Part shown: positions 6,884-13,318 of the stretch, piece by piece
Position numbering within the stretch: the first letter of the stretch is position 1
Layout: each line of letters starts with the position of its first letter
From: a virus
Virus record (IMG/VR): IMGVR_UViG_3300020383_000010
Location: 1 to 42,452 of that record
Length of the DNA stretch: 42,452 bases
Reading direction: 5' to 3' (one strand)
Notes under the pieces: generated by a model
What the model was told of the DNA's origin: nothing
What the model saw: only the letters and a program-made list of their open reading frames with translations
Databases searched by the model: none
Program-made: the position numbers and the translations under genes

Positions 6884-7305
6884 AGCCCTAGTGCCTGCTC
6901 AACGTGCAAACGGGCCTTAGCTAAACGCCGCTTGTACGTCCTCACTCCCATTTCCAGCGCGTGCGCCTTTTGAAGCTGTCCAATGTTGCGATGATCGTAA
7001 CCGCGCAGCTTGCGGCGGCTGACCACTGGTGCCACGCCCGCGTTGTACTCCAAGCGCAGCACATCGGCGGTCAACAGATCCTCACGCGCCAGCGCCACCA
7101 CGGCATACTCTACGCGCTCCTCTAACGGGCAAGACTGCGCACCCATCGGCGGGGCACCGCCAGCGGTGGAACGGCTCAGCACGCCGCCGTTATCCATCAA
7201 CAGCCCCAAAAGTGAGGTGCCCATCGCAGCGCCGCCGCCCTGCAGGCACCAGCGCGCCCAGCGCTCTAACAGATCATCCAGATCATTGGCCGCCCGACGC
7301 CCCAC
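6880..7305 (-). CDS. Antiterminator Q-like late regulator
   Basis: This 141-aa protein resembles the small Q-type antiterminators of lambdoid prophages in size, position (end of the early operon) and ending. The ending is a helical HTH-like segment, QLQKAHALEMGVRTYKRRLA, then KARLHVEQALGL. A conserved-looking LxREDLLTADVLRLEYNAG precedes it. It would let RNA polymerase pass the terminator before the lysis genes. The GTG start at 7305 has a GGAGG site 8 bases upstream. The match is by pattern only; a sigma-like or RinA-type activator is the alternative. Confidence 0.55.
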   Translation of the reverse strand: MGRRAANDLDDLLERWARWCLQGGGAAMGTSLLGLLMDNGGVLSRSTAGGAPPMGAQSCPLEERVEYAVVALAREDLLTADVLRLEYNAGVAPVVSRRKLRGYDHRNIGQLQKAHALEMGVRTYKRRLAKARLHVEQALGL

Positions 7306-7307
7306 CG

Positions 7308-7640
7308 CTACGCCTCCACAATCGTCAGCGGGTAAAGCTCTTCGACCTGCCGCTTTTTGAGCTTGTACATATCGGTACGAACGCCTTTAACGTCGATCCA
7401 TTCCACCGTGCCGTCAGCGCGGAACACGACAAAATCAATGATGTATTTCACCCCACCCGGCAGGGCGATAGGCACTTGCATCAGGAACATGGTCACGCGG
7501 TCGGCCTGCTGCTCGCTCAGCAGGTAAAGGTAGTAATTCGCCTCTTTTTTCGAGTCGAACGTATGGCCGTGAATGGTCACCTTTTTATTGTTGTACTTAG
7601 CCGCATCGGGCGGGCGGCGGCGCATGTTATGCCGTTGCAT
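7308..7640 (-). CDS. DUF1064 protein, putative nuclease
   Basis: This 110-aa protein has the DUF1064 signature: YNNKKVTIHGHTFDSKKEANYY near the start, then the restriction-endonuclease-like core YIIDFVVFRADGTVEWIDVKG and a KLKKRQVEELY tail. The pattern E...D...(E)xK (E in SKKEA, D in IDF, D/K in IDVKG) is the metal site of PD-(D/E)XK enzymes, so a Holliday-junction or structure-specific nuclease role in phage recombination is likely. The ATG at 7640 overlaps the preceding gene by 14 bases; an ATG at 7625 is the alternative. Confidence 0.75.
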   Translation of the reverse strand: MQRHNMRRRPPDAAKYNNKKVTIHGHTFDSKKEANYYLYLLSEQQADRVTMFLMQVPIALPGGVKYIIDFVVFRADGTVEWIDVKGVRTDMYKLKKRQVEELYPLTIVEA

Positions 7641-7863
7641 TGCGCGCCCCCAGCCAATCGTTAAACCGCTCCACCAGCGCCAGGTATTCGCGCCCGGCCT
7701 GCTCGTTTCCGTCTAACTCACGGCGGCTAAGCACCCCACACGCCAGCCGCACCTCTGCCGCTGCCGTGGCGGCATCGGGCACAATGCGCCCGGTGGTAGC
7801 CGTGAGATAGTCACGAAATAGCGGGTTATTGCACAGCATCGCCGCGCCCTTGGCGTATCGCAT
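7627..7863 (-). CDS. Small conserved-looking phage protein, unknown
   Basis: This 78-aa acidic-to-neutral helical protein has the pattern CNNPLFRDYL, ACGVLSRREL, AGREYLALVERFNDW. Similar short proteins with a CGI-S-REL motif are common beside DUF1064 genes in early prophage operons. The ATG at 7863 overlaps the preceding stop (TGATG) and has a GGGGTGG site. No enzymatic motif is seen. A role in replication or recombination is suggested only by position. Confidence 0.6.
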   Translation of the reverse strand: MRYAKGAAMLCNNPLFRDYLTATTGRIVPDAATAAAEVRLACGVLSRRELDGNEQAGREYLALVERFNDWLGARNATA

Positions 7864-8294
7864 CAAGCCACCCCATACAGGTTTAAAGCCTTCACAGCCT
7901 GCTCTATCGACTCGCCAAAACGCTTGGTTCTAACGTACGTGTGGACGTTGTTATAGAGGCGGCGGTTTTCCTCGCTATGCCAGAAATTCGCCGGAACCTC
8001 TCGGCCCAAATCGCTCAGCTCGAAATCATAAAAGCGCTCTAACGCCTGCCCTTTACCAAACACGCCGTTATCAACGTCAACCGGGTATCCGGTGCCATCC
8101 CAAGGGTGAACAGCCCTAACCGCCTTAGCGCCAGTGAAGCGAACGCCGCTATCGCCCTGCGCCCCGACGTAGCTAACGATGTCGCCTAACTGAACGTACG
8201 GCTCACGCCCCATTGAAAGAGCGGGTACGCTAACGCCAGACGCAAACGCCGCGCCTAGCAGCTGCAGGAAACGGCGGCGGGTCAGCTCAAACAT
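7863..8294 (-). CDS. Protein with twin-arginine (Tat) signal, unknown
   Basis: The N terminus TRRRFLQLLGAAFASGVSVP has the S/T-R-R-x-F-L-K-like twin-arginine motif, a hydrophobic core and an ALS cleavage-like region near residue 27. The 143-aa product would be exported folded through Tat. The mature part has an N-terminal beta-rich YVQLGDIVSYVGAQGD segment and no clear catalytic motif. The gene sits inside the early replication operon, coupled on both sides, an odd place for an exported protein. It could alter the envelope of the lysogen. No family is recognised. Confidence 0.6.
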   Translation of the reverse strand: MFELTRRRFLQLLGAAFASGVSVPALSMGREPYVQLGDIVSYVGAQGDSGVRFTGAKAVRAVHPWDGTGYPVDVDNGVFGKGQALERFYDFELSDLGREVPANFWHSEENRRLYNNVHTYVRTKRFGESIEQAVKALNLYGVA

Positions 8295-8704
8295 TACGCA
8301 ACACCCCGCTTAGCCCACAGCTCAGACAGCGCCGCCTCACCATCAATAAAATGGCGGTGGCCATCCTTGGTGGCGGTGGCCAGCAGATCCCCGCGCACAA
8401 TGGGCACCTCGTCGCTCGGCACGCCCTCCACATGCACCACGTGCCCGCCCAGCTTACGGATGCGGTCGGCCTCTACCCGATGCACCACGTGGGCCACCAC
8501 CAAGCACTCCGCACCCTTGGCCGGGGTCGCGCTAATCATCCCCTCAAGGCGCTGCATGCGGCGGGCCACTTCCGTATGGGCACCAAACCGCTGCGCAGGC
8601 GCATCAACGTAAAGCGACACGCTGCAAATCTCCGCATCCCGCATTGCCCGCGCCACGCGCTCACGTGCCACGGCGTTAGCGCCAGCAATTCCTATTAGTA
8701 GCAT
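8294..8704 (-). CDS. Deoxynucleotide monophosphate kinase-like protein with degenerate P-loop
   Basis: The 136-aa product opens MLLIGIAGANAVARERVARA, where a phage dNMP kinase would have GxxGxGKDT. The glycines remain but the Lys and Ser/Thr of the Walker A are gone. Downstream CLVVAHVVHRVEADRIRKLG and HVVHVEG fit the kinase core, in which an altered strand is followed by an R-x-E-x-E-like helix. It probably no longer hydrolyses ATP normally and may be a structural relic or a regulator. The ATG at 8704 is chosen; a frame extension to 8842 has poor coding character. It overlaps the upstream gene by 10 bases. Confidence 0.55.
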   Translation of the reverse strand: MLLIGIAGANAVARERVARAMRDAEICSVSLYVDAPAQRFGAHTEVARRMQRLEGMISATPAKGAECLVVAHVVHRVEADRIRKLGGHVVHVEGVPSDEVPIVRGDLLATATKDGHRHFIDGEAALSELWAKRGVA

Positions 8705-9261
8705 TCCACTGCCTCTCTGATTTTTTGGGCGCGGTGCGCCTGCAACATGTCGTGCAAAACGATCACCGTGGCGGCATCGCCCTGCCCTATAGCCGCATCC
8801 ACCGCCGCGCTCATTTCGCCCACGGTTACGCGGGAAACGCACCAGCGGGCGAAATAGCGCAGGTTATCGGGGTGGTTCGCCACGTGGGGCGGGTAGGCCA
8901 GATCATTGATAAACCACGCCGCCCACTGCTCGGCGCGGTGATAAAGGGTGTCGTCGGTGGGTGCCTGGGCAGGGTCTACACGTTCGAGCGTGGGGCAATG
9001 CACCGTGAGCGCTTCGCCATCGTCTTCAACGATCAACAAGCCCTGCTCCTGATAGAACGCCATAAACTCACTGGCGCTATCGTCGTCGGCTTCCATCAGG
9101 TCGCCCCACGCCACATAGGTTTTTTGTACCGGCCCGGTGGCGGCGGCCAGGGTTTCCAGCACCAGCAAATAGCGGGCATAGCCAATCAACCCATACTCAG
9201 CCGCCACGGTGGCCACGCCCTCGGCCTGCGCCAGCCCAGCAGGATGAACGAACCCGCTCAC
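8695..9261 (-). CDS. Replisome-organiser-like early protein
   Basis: This 188-aa acidic protein starts at a GTG overlapping the Cro-like stop (GTGA). Its first half (AAEYGLIGYARYLLVLETLA, then AWGDLMEADDDSASEFMAFY and GLLIVEDDGEALTVHCP) has the order of the winged-helix N terminus found in phage replication initiators of the DnaD/O-like kind. The second half is helical (RYFARWCVSRVTVGEMSAAV). Position right after cro agrees with a replication role for lytic growth. No helicase-loader ATPase motif is seen, so the assignment stays tentative. Confidence 0.5.
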   Translation of the reverse strand: MSGFVHPAGLAQAEGVATVAAEYGLIGYARYLLVLETLAAATGPVQKTYVAWGDLMEADDDSASEFMAFYQEQGLLIVEDDGEALTVHCPTLERVDPAQAPTDDTLYHRAEQWAAWFINDLAYPPHVANHPDNLRYFARWCVSRVTVGEMSAAVDAAIGQGDAATVIVLHDMLQAHRAQKIREAVECY

Positions 9262-9500
9262 GCCACCACCTCACGCGCACTCATAGCGGCCACGTAAGGG
9301 GCATAGATGCCGTTGTAATCGACCTTTCCCGCCGCCACCTTCACAATGCGGCCAGCGGCTTTCGCGGTAGGGGCGCGGTCGAGGTAGTACCAGCTACGCA
9401 CCGTGCGGTATTTCTCGCCCAGCAGCGCAGCGGCTACGTCCATGCCCCCCACGTCATCAATCCAACGGCTTAAATCCACGGCTAATAAACTCAATGACAC
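9258..9500 (-). CDS. Cro-like DNA-binding protein
   Basis: This 80-aa protein has a helix-turn-helix of Cro/YdaS type (MDVAAALLGEKYRTVRSWYY, with LDRAPTAKAAGRIVKVAAG following) and the IYAPY ending common in such proteins. It is transcribed divergently from the CI repressor, the standard genetic-switch layout. The start is uncertain: the GTG at 9500 lies inside an operator-like palindrome and has no good ribosome site, while a TTG at 9494 is another option. It would repress cI and its own operon during lytic growth. Confidence 0.75.
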   Translation of the reverse strand: MSLSLLAVDLSRWIDDVGGMDVAAALLGEKYRTVRSWYYLDRAPTAKAAGRIVKVAAGKVDYNGIYAPYVAAMSAREVVA

Positions 9501-9511
9501 ATATTGTGGAC
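9497..9511. promoter_or_regulatory. Operator-like palindrome CACATATTGTG at the cro start
   Basis: ACACATATTGTGGAC covers the GTG start of the Cro-like gene and is 14/15 identical to the site at 3672-3686. The symmetric part is CACA-N3-TGTG. It is a candidate CI or Cro operator. Confidence 0.55.
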
Positions 9512-9657
9512 AAACCTAGCGCAATTTAACCAACCTAACAACGGTTTTTCATCGTATCGGCCACAAAAAGTGTATTATTATTGAGATAACCGCTATCAAA
9601 CTGTGGCGCAACCGCATACCCACGGACGGCAACCGCCGGGCAAAAAAGGGTTACACC
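9501..9657. promoter_or_regulatory. Divergent switch region between cro-like and cI genes
   Basis: This 157-base gap separates the divergent genes. On the minus strand TTGATA (9594-9599, five of six to consensus) lies 16 bases from TAATAC (9572-9577), a plausible early leftward promoter. A second operator-like sequence CCACAAAAAGTG (9561-9572) overlaps its -10 and start region. A TATTAT box near 9573 may serve cI on the plus strand, but no convincing -35 is seen. Confidence 0.5.
9561..9572. promoter_or_regulatory. Second operator-like site in the switch
   Basis: CCACAAAAAGTG matches the reverse complement of the cro-start site at 10 of 12 positions. It sits on the -10 region of the candidate leftward promoter, where a repressor would block initiation. 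Confidence 0.4.
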
Positions 9658-10290
9658 ATGCAAGAGAACATCACAGGCCAACGCTTACGCGAACTCAGGG
9701 CGCGGCGTGACATGAAAGCCATCGACGTCGCCAAAGCGCTAGGCATCCAGCGCACCCGCGTCAGCAACTGGGAAACCGGCATCCGCAACCCCCAGCGTGA
9801 AGAGCTGGTCAAGCTCGCCGCCCTACTCGATGTGAGCCCGGCTTACCTGATCGGCTGGATCAATGAAGAAATCTATTCCACACACCAGCCCATCGAGCAA
9901 AACACCCTGACGCTCAACAACGGCGAAAACGTCACGCTCGAAAGCGCCACGAGCGCTCACGCCTATAGCGAACAGTTTTTAGCCGCCCGCGACCTCAAAG
10001 CGCGCCAGCTCATGGCCCTAACGGTAGACGACGACGCCATGCACGACGTCGTATGCAAAGGCGACACTGTGCTGGTAGACATGCAGCGCAAGCGCAGCGG
10101 CGGGCGCGACCTCTTCGCCATGTTCGTCAACGGCAGCGTATGGGTACGCTGGATACGCCCCGAGCTGGATAACACTTTCACGGTCAGCGCCGAAGACAAC
10201 ACCCAATACCCGGACCAAACGTTGACCAAAGAACAGCTAGAAGCGCTTGATATTATTGGCAGAATCGCTCGGATCGAGCGCGACCGATAG
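9658..10290 (+). CDS. CI-like phage repressor lacking the S24 autocleavage residues
   Basis: The 210-aa protein has an N-terminal HTH_3 domain (about 7-65: RLRELRARRDMKAIDVAKAL, then RTRVSNWETGIRNPQ) and a C-terminal LexA/CI-type S24 fold (about 115-205). In active members the catalytic serine lies in a G-D-S-M motif; here it reads DDAMHDVV, so Ser is replaced by Ala. The catalytic lysine position reads VWVRWIRPE with Arg, and no Ala-Gly cleavage pair is seen in the linker. It should therefore not self-cleave in an SOS response. It would keep the lysogenic state by blocking the leftward promoter, and release would have to come from the antirepressor encoded at 15552. Confidence 0.9.
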   Translation: MQENITGQRLRELRARRDMKAIDVAKALGIQRTRVSNWETGIRNPQREELVKLAALLDVSPAYLIGWINEEIYSTHQPIEQNTLTLNNGENVTLESATSAHAYSEQFLAARDLKARQLMALTVDDDAMHDVVCKGDTVLVDMQRKRSGGRDLFAMFVNGSVWVRWIRPELDNTFTVSAEDNTQYPDQTLTKEQLEALDIIGRIARIERDR

Positions 10291-10371
10291 CCCGCTAGGC
10301 GTAGCCAGCACCGCAACGGGTAACAAAAAAACAATCATTTTGTGACTTTTTAAATTGCTAGATGCCACTTT

Positions 10372-10383
10372 AAGTGTACACTT
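10372..10383. promoter_or_regulatory. Perfect 12-bp palindrome AAGTGTACACTT
   Basis: The palindrome sits 35 bases upstream of the next rightward gene, in the 127-base gap after cI. Partial copies (CCACTTTAAGTG just before it, AAGTGAAC just after) suggest an operator for the rightward operon. The regulator is unknown. Confidence 0.4.
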
Positions 10384-10417
10384 TACCCAACAAGTGAACA
10401 TTTGAAGGTGTCGCATC

Positions 10418-10681
10418 ATGGCCAACCATCTCCAAGCGCCCGCCCTTAGCGGCCTACCCTCGCTCTCCCATCAAGACCAAATCATTTTGCTGCTACGCCT
10501 GCCCCGCGCCCAAGCGGCAGGCATAGATGCCCTCGTTCAGCGCGGCGTAGACGAAGGCGAGCTAGCCCCCGACCAGCTCGAACACCTGGGCGTACTCACC
10601 GCCAACCTAGCCGCCGACCTCGAACAGCTCGCCGCTTTTTTAGATGAAATCGGCGTCACCAACGGTGGCCACCGTGGCTAA
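10418..10681 (+). CDS. Small early protein, unknown
   Basis: This 87-aa protein is predicted to be helical with a leucine-rich centre (LSHQDQIILLLRLPRAQAAG, ELAPDQLEHLGVLTANLAAD). It is the first gene of the rightward operon after cI and overlaps the next gene by 8 bases. The ATG follows GAAGGTG. No motif is recognised. Confidence 0.6.
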   Translation: MANHLQAPALSGLPSLSHQDQIILLLRLPRAQAAGIDALVQRGVDEGELAPDQLEHLGVLTANLAADLEQLAAFLDEIGVTNGGHRG

Positions 10682-11120
10682 CGGACAGCGCCAACCATGG
10701 CGCGACGACGACGCCCTAGCCCAACCCGGCCAAGCCCTCAGCGAGCAAGAGCTAGTCCACCTGCTCGCCCTCGCCAACGGCAACGCCCCCAGCGCCATCA
10801 CCGCCATCAACGGCACCAGCCGCGCCCAACAGCAGCAGCTAGAAAGCAGCCTGCGCGCCAAGCTCGGCGCGTTCAGCAAAGCGCACATCATCACCCGCGC
10901 GTTCGTGCTGGGCGTCCTCATGCCCCGCGCCCTTTGCCTGCTGCTCGCCGCGCTTAGCATCAACGCCAGCCCCGGCGATCTTATGGCCACCCGCGCCCCG
11001 CGCCCCTCGCGTAGCCCCGTTAGCTCGATGCGCAACGTGCGCAGCCACCGCGCCATGTCAGACGCCACCGGGCTAACCGGCATCACCCTGCACGCCCACC
11101 ACCCCAACGAGGCCGCGTAA
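10674..11120 (+). CDS. Helical early protein, unknown
   Basis: This 148-aa protein opens at GTG 10674, overlapping the upstream stop (GTGGCTAA); an ATG at 10644 would add 10 residues. The middle has the features of a short DNA-binding or dimerising helical protein (LSEQELVHLLALANGNAPSA, IITRAFVLGVLMPRALCLLL). The last third is basic (RAPRPSRSPVSSMRNVRSHR). It precedes a zinc-ribbon protein with which it shares an ATG/TAA overlap. A FlhD-like regulator with a zinc partner is one idea, with little support. On the opposite strand a long frame is a shadow. Confidence 0.6.
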   Translation: MANGQRQPWRDDDALAQPGQALSEQELVHLLALANGNAPSAITAINGTSRAQQQQLESSLRAKLGAFSKAHIITRAFVLGVLMPRALCLLLAALSINASPGDLMATRAPRPSRSPVSSMRNVRSHRAMSDATGLTGITLHAHHPNEAA

Positions 11121-11422
11121 TGAAACCGCACACCCTCACAGGTCCACGGCGTCGGCACTGCCGCTGTCGCGTCTGTCACGGGCGGCAGGTCAAGGCCAAG
11201 CACCCGAACGACTACACCCGCCGCATTCGCTGCAAACACTGCGGGCGGTTCGACACCCTGGCGGTCGACAAATGGGCCGATAACCGGGGCTGGCGAAAGT
11301 ACACGTGCTACTGCGATGGCTACCACTTCCCGCACCGCATCCGCTCGGAATTTTGTTTTGAAAACCCACACTACGGCGACCACGAAGCCCGCCGGTTAAC
11401 CGCTTACGGGGTGATGGCATGA
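11120..11422 (+). CDS. Zinc-ribbon phage protein
   Basis: The 100-aa protein has clustered cysteines: CRCRVC near residue 14, CKHC near 40, then CYCDGYHFPHR and SEFCF. This fits two zinc-binding knuckles and matches a common small prophage protein with the GYHFPHR motif. It is strongly basic and probably binds nucleic acid. It is coupled to both neighbours by 1- and 4-base overlaps. The biochemical role is unknown. Confidence 0.7.
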   Translation: MKPHTLTGPRRRHCRCRVCHGRQVKAKHPNDYTRRIRCKHCGRFDTLAVDKWADNRGWRKYTCYCDGYHFPHRIRSEFCFENPHYGDHEARRLTAYGVMA

Positions 11423-11949
11423 AAATCATGGATACCGACATCAACCGCGACTACTGGCGTAAGCTCGCCGCCCGCAACGGCATCAGCCGCGAACTATTTA
11501 GCGCCCGCGTCAAGCGCGGCCACAGCCTACGCCACGCCGCTACCGCGCCGCCTGCGCCCAAACACCGGCACGCGCTCGGCAAAACCAACCCGCTCAGCAA
11601 GCGACAAAAAAGCCTCGCCTACGGGCTGGATGAAGGCGCGCTCAGCCGCTACCGCCGCGACAACCCCGCCAGCACGCTCAGCGACCACGCCGCGCTGATC
11701 CTGCTACAAGCCCGCAAACATACCGTTCAAAAAACGCTGCGAGAACAGGCGATAGACGCCGGGCTAAGCCCCCAGCTGCTCTATAGCCGCCTCAGCAAAC
11801 AATGGCCGCTCGAAAAAGCGCTCAGCACCCCGCCCATGCCCACCAGCCACGCGGCCCGCATCGGCGGAAAAGCCCGCGCCCAGCAAAAGCGCGAACGCTA
11901 CCAGCAACGGCTCCAGCAGGCAGCGTTAAATAACGCTAGCACGCTATAA
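11419..11949 (+). CDS. Protein with repeated HTH-like (NUMOD-type) motifs
   Basis: This 176-aa, very basic protein contains three related helix-turn-helix-like units of the pattern (G)-I/L-S-x-x-L/T-x-x-R-x-x-x-G/W-x-L-x-x-A. They are ARNGISRELFSARVKRGHSL, GLDEGALSRYRRDNPAS and AGLSPQLLYSRLSKQWPLEKA. Such motifs occur as DNA-contacting NUMODs in homing endonucleases, but no nuclease domain is present here. The last residues (LNNASTL) and the stop are encoded by repeat site D. Probably a DNA-binding protein of unknown target. Confidence 0.6.
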   Translation: MKIMDTDINRDYWRKLAARNGISRELFSARVKRGHSLRHAATAPPAPKHRHALGKTNPLSKRQKSLAYGLDEGALSRYRRDNPASTLSDHAALILLQARKHTVQKTLREQAIDAGLSPQLLYSRLSKQWPLEKALSTPPMPTSHAARIGGKARAQQKRERYQQRLQQAALNNASTL

Positions 11950-11952
11950 CGC
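11922..11952. repeat. Bipartite repeat, site D
   Basis: The 31-base reference copy has box 1 GCGTTAAATAACGC, linker TAGCA, and box 2 CGCTATAACGC. It is the exact inverse of site C, 5.2 kb away. It supplies the stop codon of the upstream gene and ends 26 bases before the rdgC-like start. Confidence 0.95.
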
Positions 11953-11978
11953 CACCAACTCAAACAGGAAGCCCCGCT

Positions 11979-13136
11979 ATGTGGTTTACCAACATCACCG
12001 TTTACCAGCTCCACAACGCCCAAGCGATCGACGCCCTCACCCTGCACGACATGCTGCAGGCCGAGGCCGCCAAACCCCTGGGCGACGCCGACGCCCGCCG
12101 CCACGGCTGGACACCCCCAGCAGGCCGCGCCAGCAACGCCTATTTGCACGAAAGCCAAGGCCACCGCCTGCTCAGCATGCTCAAACAGCAACGCATGCTG
12201 CCACCCAAAGTGGTGAAAGCAGCGGTAGAGGAAAAGGTCGCGGAAGTAGAAGCCAACGAAGGCCGCAAGGTCACGCGCAAAGAGAAAACCGCGTTCAAAG
12301 AACAGATCACCGAAGAGCTACTGCCCCGCGCCTTCATCGATAGCGTGAAAGTAGACGCATGGTGGGATGTCGAAAAAAACCGCATCACCATCAACAGCGG
12401 CAGCCGCGCCCGCTGCGAAGAGCTGTTAGACCTGCTACGGGAAACCCTGGGCAGCCTAAAAGCCACCCCGCTCAGCACCCAAACGTTACCCATCCGCGCC
12501 ATGACCGACTGGGTAGGCGACGCCAGCCAACGCCCCGCCAACCTGCAACTAGGCGACAAAGCCACGCTAAAAGCCAAAGGCGACGACGGCAAAATAGCCG
12601 CCACGCAAGTGGATCTCGACAGCGACGAAATACAGCAGCTACTCGAAAGCGGGCGGCAAGCCACCAACCTCGCCATCACCATCGATGACCGCGTGAGCGG
12701 CGTACTCACCGACACCCTACAGCTCAAAAGCCTGCGCTTTAGCGACCAGCTCATCGAGCAAGCCGACATGACCGAAACAAAGAGCGACGACGGCGACGAC
12801 GCCATCGCCCGACTGGAAAGCGACTTTTTCCTCATGGCCCACGCCCTAAGCGACACGCTGGATAGCCTCGTTCACATGCTGGGCGGTGAAACCATGCGTG
12901 AAGTAGCTGCCGAAACCAGCACCCGCCCCGACGACAGCCACCCCAGCGAACAGATCGGCGGCTTTGAAAAAGAAGAGCCGTTATTGAAAGAGGCCATCGA
13001 ACTAGCCAAAACGAACAACTGTGACACGTTCACGGTTACGAAATTGCAGCGGCATTTCAAAATTGCCTACGACCGTGCCCAGCAGCTGCAAGCGCTACTA
13101 GAAAACGCCAACCCTCGCGGGCTACCCAGCCCATGA
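11979..13136 (+). CDS. RdgC-like recombination protein fused to an FtsK-gamma-like domain
   Basis: This 385-aa protein begins with the RdgC fold (MWFTNITVYQL, then DWxxPAG-like HGWTPPAGRA, LLPRAFIDSV, AWWDVEKNRITINSGSRARC and LRFSDQLIEQA), covering about residues 1-300. RdgC is a ring-shaped dsDNA binder that limits RecA loading. The final 58 residues (about 328-385) match the FtsK gamma winged helix: EPLLKEAIELAKTNN, FTVTKLQRHFKI, AYDRAQQLQALLE. FtsK gamma reads KOPS sequences and activates XerD. A linker rich in S, D and P joins them. The fusion may tether RdgC to specific sites. The ATG at 11979 follows an AGGAAG site and repeat D. Confidence 0.85.
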   Translation: MWFTNITVYQLHNAQAIDALTLHDMLQAEAAKPLGDADARRHGWTPPAGRASNAYLHESQGHRLLSMLKQQRMLPPKVVKAAVEEKVAEVEANEGRKVTRKEKTAFKEQITEELLPRAFIDSVKVDAWWDVEKNRITINSGSRARCEELLDLLRETLGSLKATPLSTQTLPIRAMTDWVGDASQRPANLQLGDKATLKAKGDDGKIAATQVDLDSDEIQQLLESGRQATNLAITIDDRVSGVLTDTLQLKSLRFSDQLIEQADMTETKSDDGDDAIARLESDFFLMAHALSDTLDSLVHMLGGETMREVAAETSTRPDDSHPSEQIGGFEKEEPLLKEAIELAKTNNCDTFTVTKLQRHFKIAYDRAQQLQALLENANPRGLPSP

Positions 13137-13285
13137 ACACCGCCATCAACTACCGCTGCTACAACCCCAAATGCGACCAGGGCAACGCCCCCGGCTGGAT
13201 GCTAGGCGCTAACGCCATTTGCCCCAAGTGCGGCCACTGGCTCACGCGCCAGCCCAACGATAACGCCAGCGTTAAAAAACGCTAG
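13133..13285 (+). CDS. Small zinc-ribbon protein (50 aa)
   Basis: The start overlaps the rdgC-like stop (ATGA). The 50-aa product reads MNTAINYRCYNPKCDQ, then ICPKCGHWL, giving two C-x4-C/C-x2-C knuckles of a rubredoxin-like zinc ribbon, and ends in NASVKKR. Its TAG stop is supplied by repeat site E. Coupling to the rdgC-like gene suggests a shared job, but function is unknown. Confidence 0.65.
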   Translation: MNTAINYRCYNPKCDQGNAPGWMLGANAICPKCGHWLTRQPNDNASVKKR

Positions 13286-13298
13286 CACGCTATAACGC
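13268..13298. repeat. Bipartite repeat, site E
   Basis: This 31-base copy matches site D at 30 of 31 positions (AAATAAC becomes AAAAAAC in box 1). It overlaps the end of the small zinc-ribbon gene and lies 20 bases before the next start codon. Confidence 0.95.
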
Positions 13299-13318
13299 AA
13301 CCAACAGGAACCGACACC

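Noticed and set aside
7029-7664. 211-aa plus-strand frame across the Q-like and DUF1064 genes
   Set aside because: Proline/arginine-rich shadow of two minus-strand genes with clear families.
10640-11383. 247-aa open frame on the minus strand
   Set aside because: It is a shadow of two coupled plus-strand genes; GC-rich DNA commonly keeps such frames open, and no ribosome site or domain was found.
12140-12856. 238-aa serine-rich frame opposite the rdgC-like gene
   Set aside because: It is antisense to a recognised protein and has low-complexity composition; not supported.
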